A program made the position numbers and the translations under genes. This document shows positions 54,437 through 62,824 of a stretch of 64,000 nucleotides of DNA, one piece after another (position 1 is the stretch's first letter; every line of letters begins with the position of its first letter). This DNA is from an uncultured Porphyromonas sp. (GTDB taxonomy: Bacteria > Bacteroidota > Bacteroidia > Bacteroidales > Porphyromonadaceae), in NCBI RefSeq assembly GCF_905372525.1, contig NZ_CAJPPN010000005.1, positions 1 to 64,000 of the forward strand. The letters are read 5' to 3'. Below the pieces are notes generated by a model. It was not told the origin of the DNA. It did not search any database and was given only the letters and a program-made list of their open reading frames with translations.

Positions 54437-55573
54437 CTAGAAGGGTAGGGCGAGGAGAGATCGGATCTTATCCAGTAGAGGGAAGAAGATCGCTTCCCAT
54501 AGTATCTTACGAACCTGGTCGATGAGAATGCTCCCGATGAAGACCACGATGAGGAAGCCTAAGAGGTAGACGAGGAACGTCCCCGTAGGGTAGAGGCTTA
54601 GCTGCCGTACAAAGGCAATGAAATGGTGGATGAGATGCTCATTGCAGTGAATGAGATATACGGCTAGTACGGAGGAGGCTACCCAATTGATTAAGTGGCT
54701 CCGTATCTTCAGTCGAGAGAAGGTGATGAAGAGACATACAGCCCCGATGATATTCAGAGGCGAGCTATAGGCAAGGGTGAGGGCCGTGATTGTCCCATTA
54801 TTACCTAGGTTCCTCGGAGCAGAGGGGAATAGTAAAGGTAGGGTAGAGGCTAGATAGGGAATGAGGGCATTCAGGAGGGCTATACCTAAATAGATCCCTA
54901 GGTATAGGCTCGTCTTCCCCTTTGTGGCGAAGGTCTCTGGATATAGATATATATATTGTCCGATTAGATAGAGCAGGATGAAGGAGAAGAGCGAATAGCC
55001 TGCACTGACCTTGAGATGATCTACCCCCCAGCCGAAGATACTCTGCATCAGCAATAGGGCTATAATGACCCCCAGTAAATTCTTCTCACCCGTCTGGGCG
55101 ACGAAGGTGTTGAGGATGGGGGAGAGTAGCATGAGCCCTATGTATACGGAGATAAACCAGCCACCGCTCGGATCTAAGGGGGAGAGACATCGGGCAAAGT
55201 GTGCGCCCGAGAAGACTTCCCAACCGATTGCTACCAAAACGAGGTAGACCCCCATAATATAGAAGAAGGACTGGAAGAGTAGCCCCATAAAGCGATCTGC
55301 CCGTAGACGTATCCCGAAGTAACCTGAGATAAGTACAAAGGTATTGACCGCTACGACGGCGATTGTCTCCAGCCACGTCCTGAGGAAGGCAGAGACGGGG
55401 TTCGCTGCGATCTCCTGAGTGCTAGGAAAGCCAAAGCTGAGGCAGTCAGCATGTAGGATGAGGATGAAGATCATAGCCACGATCCTCAGAAGCTCGAAGC
55501 CTGACTGTCGCCCCTCTCTCTGTGGGAGAACTATGGATATAGAGCTATATGTATCGTCTGACATAGGTGACAT
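54437..55573 (-). CDS. Acyltransferase 3 family membrane protein
   Basis: An integral membrane O-acyltransferase (PF01757) of 378 residues with about ten hydrophobic helices. The hallmark start is RQSGFELLRIVAMIFILILH, where the catalytic His lies in ILILHAD. Such enzymes acetylate surface polysaccharide, LPS or peptidoglycan sugars. The start may also be the ATG at 55564, three residues inside. It stands at the end of a minus-strand group with an AraC regulator, which could control it. Confidence 0.85.
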   Translation of the reverse strand: MSPMSDDTYSSISIVLPQREGRQSGFELLRIVAMIFILILHADCLSFGFPSTQEIAANPVSAFLRTWLETIAVVAVNTFVLISGYFGIRLRADRFMGLLFQSFFYIMGVYLVLVAIGWEVFSGAHFARCLSPLDPSGGWFISVYIGLMLLSPILNTFVAQTGEKNLLGVIIALLLMQSIFGWGVDHLKVSAGYSLFSFILLYLIGQYIYLYPETFATKGKTSLYLGIYLGIALLNALIPYLASTLPLLFPSAPRNLGNNGTITALTLAYSSPLNIIGAVCLFITFSRLKIRSHLINWVASSVLAVYLIHCNEHLIHHFIAFVRQLSLYPTGTFLVYLLGFLIVVFIGSILIDQVRKILWEAIFFPLLDKIRSLLALPF

Positions 55574-55701
55574 TTATAATGCCTCTGTGGTCATGAGAGG
55601 CTCATGAGGAGTCGGTACATACTCCTGCATCCTCTATCTGCTATACTAGGCCCTCTCACCCCCTATGTGACTGCACGGAGCGTAGGATAGCAGTCTCTAG
55701 A

Positions 55702-56571
55702 CTAGGGATGGAGTGCTGGACTAATGAAGTATCGTGCTCGGAACTCAGAGGGGGTGCACCCCTCGAGCCGACGGAAGAATTGCGAGAAGAAGGAATGAGA
55801 GGCAAAGTGTAGCTCGTCTGCGATCTGCTGGATGGAGAGATTGGAACTCGTGAGGTACATCTTCGCTGTAGAGAGGAGTAGGCTATTGATGCTCTGGACG
55901 GCTGTCTCCCCTCCATACTCCTTGCATACCGACCCTAGGTAGCGTATGGAGATACAGAGCTCACGCGCATAGAACTCGGCAGCGTGCTCCCGATGGAAAT
56001 TCTTGAAGAGGAGATCTAGGAACTCAGCGTAGTAGACCTTGCGTCGGGAGAAGTGTGTCGGGTCATACTCTACGTCCTCTTCGTAGTGGGCAAAGACTTC
56101 GCAGGTAGCAGCTGATAGGAGGTGCTGGAGGATCTCGATGTTGTACTTCGTCCGCTCCCGACGAGCTACCTCGCCGATGAGGATAAGGATCTGGATGAAG
56201 CTCTCGACACGATCAGGACGGAGTGTGAAGCAGGGATAGAAGAGGATCTTCTTGATGAGCTCTGGACTGGGATACTTCCTTCGGACACCTACGTCAAGGT
56301 CATTATTCCACGTAAAGAGGTAGGCCTCGCTACCTGACTGACGATCCTGTATGTGGAAGGACTGATTGATGAAGATTATGCAGGCATCCCGATCACGGAG
56401 CTGATAGGTCTCTTGGCCGACTTGTAGAGTGAATGAGCCCTGTGTGCAGACGAAGAAGCGGGTGTACTGGTAGGCTCCCATCATGTAGAGGTATGGGGAG
56501 AAGTCCTGTAGCTCCTCGGTAATGTGCAGGTAATTGAGGTGCAGATGGTCGGGGACGTGGGAGGTAGGCAT
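55702..56571 (-). CDS. AraC family transcriptional regulator
   Basis: A 289-residue regulator. An N-terminal cupin-like sensing half (about residues 20-150, YTRFFVCTQGSFTLQVGQET) is followed by a C-terminal double helix-turn-helix: SNLSIQQIADELHFASHSFF and QFFRRLEGCTPSEFRARYF. It lies between the acyltransferase and the lytic transglycosylase on the minus strand; gaps of 128 and 52 bp leave open whether they form one transcript. The ligand is unknown. Confidence 0.9.
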   Translation of the reverse strand: MPTSHVPDHLHLNYLHITEELQDFSPYLYMMGAYQYTRFFVCTQGSFTLQVGQETYQLRDRDACIIFINQSFHIQDRQSGSEAYLFTWNNDLDVGVRRKYPSPELIKKILFYPCFTLRPDRVESFIQILILIGEVARRERTKYNIEILQHLLSAATCEVFAHYEEDVEYDPTHFSRRKVYYAEFLDLLFKNFHREHAAEFYARELCISIRYLGSVCKEYGGETAVQSINSLLLSTAKMYLTSSNLSIQQIADELHFASHSFFSQFFRRLEGCTPSEFRARYFISPALHP

Positions 56572-56623
56572 AGCGTGCAGTATGAGTCAGGGAGGATGGG
56601 GGATGAGGTAGCGCGGTGAGGTA

Positions 56624-58108
56624 TTAGTCTTTGGTGTGTTCTCGATAGCCGTTGTAGCGTGTCATGACCTGCTCGACGTAGCGGATGACGCCTTTGCCTC
56701 GGAGGTAGCCAGCCCGGCAGACTGGATCGTTGTAGTATTTGGCCTCGCTCTTTAGGCGCAGTGTCTCCTCGATGCCTCCAGACCATTTCGTCGTAGAGTA
56801 GCCATACTTCTGTGCCAGTCGGATGGCATCCTGCAGGTGAGCGGGCCCTGCATTGTAGGCTGCGAGCGTCACCGAGATACGATCCTCACCCTCGGGGATA
56901 GACTGGAACATCTTCTCTATACTACGGATACAGTCCACGGCGACACGTACAGAGACCGAGGGGTCGAGGAGCTGCTCCTTGCTCGCTCCGTAGATCTGTC
57001 CTGTACGGGGCATGATCCCCATGAGTCCTCGGGCTCCAGACCATCCGATGATCTGGGGCTTGAAGTTAGACTCCTGGTAGGCAATGGAGGCCAGCAGTTG
57101 CCAAGGCCACTTGAGGCGTGATGCTTCCCTCCGAAAGATCTCGTCGTAGGGGGATATCTCCCCCTCGTGGAGGTAGCTACGTTCGCCACGTCCGATCTTG
57201 CCTCCCCGAGGAAGGCGCTCTGTGGGGGGACGAGGTTGGTCTGTAGTCGTGTCTTCGCTCTTGTTGAGCTCGAAGTACTTGCGGTAGATGGTCTTGAAGG
57301 CTTTCTCCTGTGGGATGTCCTTCGCCCATTCATCTAGGGCCTTTGCCAAGCCCTCATTGTAGGGAGAGGTGAACCAGCGTAGACGCTGTGCGAAGCCTAC
57401 CTCTACGGAGATGTCGATGTTGGGGTAGTAGGTCTTGGCGAGGCGTGCCAGCTCTTGGTCGGCAATGGTGTAGTCGATCACCCCGTCTGCGACTTGGTCG
57501 ATGAGATCTTCGCTATCGAGGGTGTCGGAGGGAAGAAGCTTGATATTGATCGTACCCCCTAGTTGCTCCTGTAGACGCTGGATGCGCTCCTCGGCACGAG
57601 AGCCTGCCAGTAGAGTCACTGTCCGATCGAGGAGTCCCGTCACATCACGCACGTACCGAGCTGTATCCTCGCGGTGCACGACCCGACGCTGTACGAGCGT
57701 GAGCCCAGAGAGCTCCTCTGGACCCGTGAAGAGGAGTTCCTCCTTGCTGGACTGAGTGACAGCCCTCGGGGTGATACAGAGGTCCATCTGGCGGGTACGT
57801 ACGAGTCGCTCGGCTTCGTCTAGGTCGTGTGCTAGGTAGAGTTTCATAGGACGACGTATCCGCTCAGCGAAGAGACGGACGAGCTCGTACTGGTATCCCA
57901 TCGGCTCGTCACGGTAGACGAAGTAGGTCGTGGCTCCAGAGAGTGTCACTACTCGTAGCGTATCGGGTAGCTTGGTACGTGCGATACGATCAGCCTCGGC
58001 TGCCTCTGTATGTCGGCGATGAGTCAGCAGTATGCTCGAGATGAGAGCAAGTAGAAGCCCAGCGACCACCAGTAGGGTCGTTGGGCTAAGTCTCTTTGGT
58101 AGTCTCAT
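56624..58108 (-). CDS. MltF-like membrane-bound lytic transglycosylase
   Basis: A 494-residue exported enzyme. The start MRLPKRLSPTTLLVVAGLLL is a signal or membrane anchor. Residues about 48-270 are an extracellular solute-binding (SBP_bac_3) domain (LPDTLRVVTLSGATTYFVYR). Residues about 335-480 are an SLT lytic transglycosylase domain with the catalytic Glu in AYQESNF and the pattern WSGARGLMGIMPRTGQIYG and TLAAYNAGPAHLQDA. This is the MltF order; it cuts peptidoglycan to make anhydromuropeptides. Confidence 0.92.
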   Translation of the reverse strand: MRLPKRLSPTTLLVVAGLLLALISSILLTHRRHTEAAEADRIARTKLPDTLRVVTLSGATTYFVYRDEPMGYQYELVRLFAERIRRPMKLYLAHDLDEAERLVRTRQMDLCITPRAVTQSSKEELLFTGPEELSGLTLVQRRVVHREDTARYVRDVTGLLDRTVTLLAGSRAEERIQRLQEQLGGTINIKLLPSDTLDSEDLIDQVADGVIDYTIADQELARLAKTYYPNIDISVEVGFAQRLRWFTSPYNEGLAKALDEWAKDIPQEKAFKTIYRKYFELNKSEDTTTDQPRPPTERLPRGGKIGRGERSYLHEGEISPYDEIFRREASRLKWPWQLLASIAYQESNFKPQIIGWSGARGLMGIMPRTGQIYGASKEQLLDPSVSVRVAVDCIRSIEKMFQSIPEGEDRISVTLAAYNAGPAHLQDAIRLAQKYGYSTTKWSGGIEETLRLKSEAKYYNDPVCRAGYLRGKGVIRYVEQVMTRYNGYREHTKD

Positions 58109-58132
58109 AGAGTGCAGGGATAGGGTCGAGGA

Positions 58133-59566
58133 CTAGTGCTGCTGGCGGATGAGCTGCACGACATTCTCGATATGGTGTGTATGGGGGAACATATCTACGG
58201 CACGAGACTTCGTGACACGATAGTCTCCCGTAGCTGTCAGTAGCTGTAGATCACGAGCCTGCGTACCGGGATTGCAGCTCACGTAGACGATACGCTGAGG
58301 GGCTGCTCTGAGGATCGTGGAAATGACCTCCTCGTGCATCCCTGCCCGTGGAGGGTCTGTGATGATCACATCGGGGTGTCCGTGCTGCAGGATGAAGTCT
58401 TCGGTCAAGATGTCCTTCATGTCGCCAGCGTAGAATAGGGTATTGTCTATGCCATTGACCTCACTATTGATCTTGGCATCGACGATCGCCTCGGGCACGT
58501 ATTCGATACCGATGACAGAGGCGGCCTGACGAGCGACGAAGTTAGCGATCGTGCCTGTCCCCGTATAGAGGTCATAGACATGCTCCGCTCCCGTGAGCTC
58601 GGCGAAGTCACGAGCGACCTTGTATAGCTCGTAGGCCTGCTCGCTATTGGTCTGGTAGAAGGACTTCGGGCCTATGCGGAAGGTGAGCCCCTCCATCTGC
58701 TCCTCGATATAGTCACAACCTGCATAGCAGTGGATCTCCTGGTCGGTGATGGTGTCATTACACTTGCCATTGATGACGTAGAGGAGGGAGGTGATCTCGG
58801 GGAAACGTGCCTTGACGGCATCGAGTAGTGCCTCTCGAGCCTCTTGGTCTTCACGGAAGAAGACTACGACGAGCATGATCTCTCCCGTAGAGGTCGTGCG
58901 CATCATCAGAGTGCGCATGAAGCCCTCCTGCTTACGTAGGTCGAAGAAGGGGTACTTCTCGGGCTCAGCCTTGCAGTAGTCTCGGATGAAGAGACGGATG
59001 TCATCTAATACCTTTGCCCCCAGATGACACTGGTCTATATCTAGCACCTTGTCAAACATCCCCGGTAGGTGGAAGCCTAGTCCGGTGAGGTCTAGGCTCT
59101 CTGAGTCGGTCTGCCCCTTAAGCTCGTCGGGGAAGAGCCAGCGACGGTGACTGAAGGTGAATTCCAACTTGTTGCGGTATCGCTCCGTACGCTTTGATCC
59201 GAGGATGGGGAGGTAGCGCTCTACCTCGATCTTGCCGATACGCTTTAGAGCATCCTGCACGACTTGCTCCTTGGCCTCTAGCTGGAGCGAGTAGGGGAGA
59301 TGCTGCCACTTACACCCACCACATATAGTGAAGTGGGAGCAGTGAGGGGTGACACGCTGAGTCGAAGGGGTGATGATCTCTGTGATCTTTCCCTCCATGA
59401 AACTACTTTTCTTCTTCGTGACCTGTATGTTACATACGTCACCAGGTGCAGCAAAGGGGACAAAGAGCACCAGCCCATCTACATGGGTGAGCGCCTTGCC
59501 CTCGCCAGCTAGTCCCTCGATCGATATCCCTTCTAGTAGGGGTAGTTCCTTCCTCTTTCGTGCCAA
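58133..59566 (-). CDS. rlmD: 23S rRNA (uracil-5-)-methyltransferase RlmD family
   Basis: SAM-dependent uracil-5 methyltransferase of 477 residues. An N-terminal TRAM domain (about 10-70) leads to the [4Fe-4S] cysteines C76, C82 and C85 (HCSHFTICGGCKWQH). The SAM domain has VYDLYTGTGTIANFVA, DPPRAGMHEEV, and the catalytic Cys in YVSCNPGTQARDL. Whether it acts on 23S position 1939 (RlmD), another 23S site or tRNA cannot be told from sequence alone. Upstream, a terminator separates it from glmM. Confidence 0.88.
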   Translation of the reverse strand: MARKRKELPLLEGISIEGLAGEGKALTHVDGLVLFVPFAAPGDVCNIQVTKKKSSFMEGKITEIITPSTQRVTPHCSHFTICGGCKWQHLPYSLQLEAKEQVVQDALKRIGKIEVERYLPILGSKRTERYRNKLEFTFSHRRWLFPDELKGQTDSESLDLTGLGFHLPGMFDKVLDIDQCHLGAKVLDDIRLFIRDYCKAEPEKYPFFDLRKQEGFMRTLMMRTTSTGEIMLVVVFFREDQEAREALLDAVKARFPEITSLLYVINGKCNDTITDQEIHCYAGCDYIEEQMEGLTFRIGPKSFYQTNSEQAYELYKVARDFAELTGAEHVYDLYTGTGTIANFVARQAASVIGIEYVPEAIVDAKINSEVNGIDNTLFYAGDMKDILTEDFILQHGHPDVIITDPPRAGMHEEVISTILRAAPQRIVYVSCNPGTQARDLQLLTATGDYRVTKSRAVDMFPHTHHIENVVQLIRQQH

Positions 59567-59597
59567 TGCTTGTTCGTGTAAACCATTTAATAATAAG

Positions 59598-59645
59598 ACG
59601 CCCCATAGCCCTTCTGACCTAAGAGGTGAGGGGGCTATGGGGCGT
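59598..59645 (-). terminator. Terminator after glmM
   Basis: ACGCCCCATAGCCC (59598-59611) pairs perfectly with GGGCTATGGGGCGT (59632-59645), followed on the minus strand by a T-rich stretch (CTTATTATTAAA). Confidence 0.88.
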
Positions 59646-59658
59646 ATAGAATGTCTTG

Positions 59659-61053
59659 TTAGCTTAGGTAAGAGCTGATGAGCTGCTTGTACTCGTCTGC
59701 TAGAGCGGTAGCTTCCTCGGCCGAGGGAGCCTCGGTGTAGATGCGTATGATGGGCTCGGTATTGCTACGACGTACGTGTACCCAGCGGTCGGCGAAGTCG
59801 ATCTTCACCCCATCGATGAGGTTGATCTCCCCCTTGGCCTGCTCCTCCCGAGCTAGGCGATCAAGGAGGCTCTGTGGATCGATGCCAGCGGTGAGCTCTA
59901 CACGTTGCTTGCTCATGTAGTAGCTGGGATAGGTAGCACGGAGCTCGCTGACGGAGCGACCACTCTTGGCGAGCATGGTTAGGAAGAGGGCTATACCGAC
60001 TAGTGCGTCACGACCATAGTGGAGCTCGGGATAGATGACCCCACCATTCCCCTCCCCTCCGATGAGGGCATTGACCTTCTTCATCTTCGTCACTACATTC
60101 ACTTCGCCTACGGCTGCTGCGTAGTATGAGCCTCCGTGACGTAGGGTGACATCTCGTAGGGCACGTGTGGAGCTGAGGTTCGATACGGTGTTGCCTCCAC
60201 CGTTTAGGCTCAGGAGGTAGTCGGCGATCGATACGAGCGTGTATTCCTCTCCGAAGAATGCTCCATGCTCGTCTACGATAGCTAGGCGATCGACGTCTGG
60301 GTCTACGACGAAGCCGACGTCGGCGGAGGTCCTACGTACCTCTTCACAGATAGCAGTGAGGTGCTCGGGTAGGGGCTCGGGGTTGTGGGCGAAGTCTCCC
60401 GTCGGCTCATCGAAGAGCCCGTGTACCTGCTCCACACCAAGGGCCTTGAAGAGGGCAGGCAGTGCTATACCCCCAACAGAGTTTACGCTGTCAAAGGCTA
60501 CTCGGAAGCCTGCCTTGCGGATGGCCTCAGCATCTACACCTCGTGCACAGAGGACTGCCTGGATGTGCTCCTCTAGGTAGCTCTTCTGCTCGATGACTCG
60601 ACCAAGCTGGTCGACGGGCGCAAAGTCAATATCCATCGTCTCCGCTAGGCGAAGGATCTCCTTGCCCTCAGCGTCACTTAGGAATTCACCTCGGTTGTTC
60701 AGGAGCTTCAGTGCGTTCCACTGCTTGGGGTTGTGGCTAGCGGTGAGGATGAGGCCTCCGTCAGCCTTCTTCCCTGCGACGGCCATCTCCGTGGTCGGTG
60801 TGGTCGCTAGGTCGATGTCGATGACGTCACAGCCCATCCCGAGGAGGGTACCGATCACGATGTTCTTGACCATGATCCCCGAGAGGCGGGCATCACGTCC
60901 TACGACGATGGTGGGGCGCTCCTTGCCTGAGTGCTTTCGTATGAAGGTGGCATAGGCTGCGGTGAACTGAGCCGTACTGATCGGATTGAGTCCCTCCGAA
61001 GCGGCTCCACCGATCGTGCCTCGGATGCCAGAGATGGATTTGATGAGTGTCAT
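59659..61053 (-). CDS. glmM: Phosphoglucosamine mutase / phosphohexomutase
   Basis: Alpha-D-phosphohexomutase of 464 residues, most likely the GlmM that moves phosphate on glucosamine for UDP-GlcNAc. The active-site phosphoserine loop is LTASHNPKQWNALKLL, the metal loop is DPDVDRLAIVDE, the sugar loop is GGEGNGGVIYPELHYGRD, and the phosphate loop is RRSNTEPIIRIY. It is the last gene of a run nrnA - DUF4827 - glmM (34 bp gap). The gene symbol is by best fit; related phosphomannomutases are similar. Confidence 0.88.
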   Translation of the reverse strand: MTLIKSISGIRGTIGGAASEGLNPISTAQFTAAYATFIRKHSGKERPTIVVGRDARLSGIMVKNIVIGTLLGMGCDVIDIDLATTPTTEMAVAGKKADGGLILTASHNPKQWNALKLLNNRGEFLSDAEGKEILRLAETMDIDFAPVDQLGRVIEQKSYLEEHIQAVLCARGVDAEAIRKAGFRVAFDSVNSVGGIALPALFKALGVEQVHGLFDEPTGDFAHNPEPLPEHLTAICEEVRRTSADVGFVVDPDVDRLAIVDEHGAFFGEEYTLVSIADYLLSLNGGGNTVSNLSSTRALRDVTLRHGGSYYAAAVGEVNVVTKMKKVNALIGGEGNGGVIYPELHYGRDALVGIALFLTMLAKSGRSVSELRATYPSYYMSKQRVELTAGIDPQSLLDRLAREEQAKGEINLIDGVKIDFADRWVHVRRSNTEPIIRIYTEAPSAEEATALADEYKQLISSYLS

Positions 61054-61087
61054 GTATGGTGTACTTGTCTATGCGTATGGTGACAGT

Positions 61088-61711
61088 CTACTGGTAGATG
61101 TATCGGGCTTCCTCTACGAAGATCGAGTTCCCCTCGGTGTAGGAGGCGGTAGGGCCTAGCTCGAAGGGAATGATGAGCTGTACACGAGCCCCGCTCCCTA
61201 GGAGAGAGGCTGGGAAGGCAACTCCCTCGCAGAGCAGCTGGTCGAGTGAGTCCGAGAAGCCCCCACTACTGATCGCACGGTAGTGTTCCGCCCCTACATT
61301 ATAATAGGAGACGTAGAGGAACTTGAGCTCGCCGTAGCGAGGGTTGTTCAGTGAGTTGAACGTATAGCGTACCCCCTTGCTCTCGTTGAATACTCGCCCC
61401 TTCATCTGGACGAGGACACGGGTCTTCTCTGCGACTGCCTTCGCCTTCTGATCTCCTGCGTCGAGTACACGCATATAGAGCCCGTTAGAGAGGCGGTAGA
61501 AGACGCTCTTATCGATCTCCTCGGGTAGGAGCTCATTGTCTCGGCTGATGACCCGGAAGCCCTCAGACGAGATGAGACGGTCTATGGCTCGGCGCTGCTC
61601 CTTCTTGAGCTGGGAGAGGGGCTTGATGTCACTCTTCTTCTTACAGCTCCCGAATAGCAGTGGCAGGATCAGGAGCAGTGCGAGGGTACGATAGTTGAGT
61701 ATTCTGTTCAT
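61088..61711 (-). CDS. DUF4827 family lipoprotein
   Basis: A 207-residue lipoprotein with signal MNRILNYRTLALLLILPLLF and lipobox FGSC. The mature part begins with a Lys-rich stretch, then LKKEQRRAIDRLISSEGFRV and a fold resembling FKBP-type peptidyl-prolyl isomerases (VLVQMKGRVFN, GVAFPASLLGSGARVQLIIP). I recall DUF4827 genes beside nrnA in Bacteroides, matching the context here. The start at 61711 is chosen for the lipobox; the longer frame to 61771 overlaps nrnA. Confidence 0.85.
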   Translation of the reverse strand: MNRILNYRTLALLLILPLLFGSCKKKSDIKPLSQLKKEQRRAIDRLISSEGFRVISRDNELLPEEIDKSVFYRLSNGLYMRVLDAGDQKAKAVAEKTRVLVQMKGRVFNESKGVRYTFNSLNNPRYGELKFLYVSYYNVGAEHYRAISSGGFSDSLDQLLCEGVAFPASLLGSGARVQLIIPFELGPTASYTEGNSIFVEEARYIYQ

Positions 61712-61731
61712 TATTGGATGTCTGTAGGTGC

Positions 61732-62772
61732 CTAAGGGAGTGACTTGCGTCGTAGCTCCTCTAGCTGGCAAAGATAGATATTTTTAGCGTCTTCGATACT
61801 TCCTTGGTACTCTGCCCCAGCGGCATTGAGGTGTCCACCTCCGCCGAAGGCTAGAGAGGCCAGTTCGTTCACGGGGAAGTCCCCCGTGGAGCGGAAGGAG
61901 AGCTTGATCTGCGTCTTATCCTCTCTGATGAAGCAAGAGCAGTGAATGCCCTCGATGGATAGGGGGATGTTCACCAAGCCCTCGGTATCTCCCTTGGTAG
62001 CTCCGAACCGCTGGAGCTCCTCTTGGGTCAGGGTCAGACAGGCTGCTCCGAGCTCGGGGTAGAGCTCCATACGCTGGTCGAGGACATAGCCCTGTAGGCG
62101 GATCTGTGCCTCGGGGTTGTGGTAGGAGAGGCGATCGATGATGAGTGGGTAGTCTGCCCCTAGGGCTAGCAGTGCAGAGGTCGTCTCAAATAGCTCCGGG
62201 GAGAGGTGGCTGTACATGAAGCGCCCTGTGTCGGTGATGATCCCCACTAGGAGAAGTGTCGCGGTCTCCGCCGTGATATGCTCTGTCCATCCGAGGGCTT
62301 GGGCAAGGAGATAGATGAGCTCACAGGTCGCCGAGGCCTCGGGGTAGCTGAAGCATGGGCTACAGCCCTCCTCGGGGTCGAGATGATGGTCGATGAGGAT
62401 GCGTCGTGCGCCACTCTCTCGCACAGCCTCTACGAGGGCTGGGTAACGGAGGCGTCCTACCTCGTTGTGATCTAGGTGGAAGATGAGCTCTGCCCCCATG
62501 ATTAGCTCTAGGGCACGTCCCTCCTCCTCGGGGAAGATAACGAGCTCCTCTAGGGCAGGGAGCCAGCTGAGATAGTTCTCGATCCTATCGGGGCTGATAG
62601 CGTGTATCTCTGCCTCGGGATGTACAGCACGCAGGATACGTACCCAGCCAAGGATTGACCCGAGGGCATCCCCATCAGGACTAGTATGGGGGAGTACGAC
62701 GATGCGCCTATGCTCGGCGAGGAGCTGGCGTAGTCGCTCTAGGGCGGAGGTATCCCAGTTGTATTTGCCCAT
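61732..62772 (-). CDS. nrnA: DHH/DHHA1 phosphoesterase, NrnA-like oligoribonuclease/PAP phosphatase
   Basis: A 346-residue DHH family enzyme that degrades short RNA oligomers and/or 3'-phosphoadenosine 5'-phosphate. Metal motifs are VVLPHTSPDGDALGSILGW, FHLDHNEVGRL and LIDHHLDPE (DHH). The C-terminal DHHA1 domain ends with FGGGGHLNAAGAEYQG. Normal length. First gene of the run with DUF4827 and glmM; the gap to the upstream ABC-F gene is 52 bp. Confidence 0.92.
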   Translation of the reverse strand: MGKYNWDTSALERLRQLLAEHRRIVVLPHTSPDGDALGSILGWVRILRAVHPEAEIHAISPDRIENYLSWLPALEELVIFPEEEGRALELIMGAELIFHLDHNEVGRLRYPALVEAVRESGARRILIDHHLDPEEGCSPCFSYPEASATCELIYLLAQALGWTEHITAETATLLLVGIITDTGRFMYSHLSPELFETTSALLALGADYPLIIDRLSYHNPEAQIRLQGYVLDQRMELYPELGAACLTLTQEELQRFGATKGDTEGLVNIPLSIEGIHCSCFIREDKTQIKLSFRSTGDFPVNELASLAFGGGGHLNAAGAEYQGSIEDAKNIYLCQLEELRRKSLP

Positions 62773-62824
62773 GTATTGTATTCTATTCTATGTCTTATCT
62801 AATTCGTCTCACCCTACGGCCTCG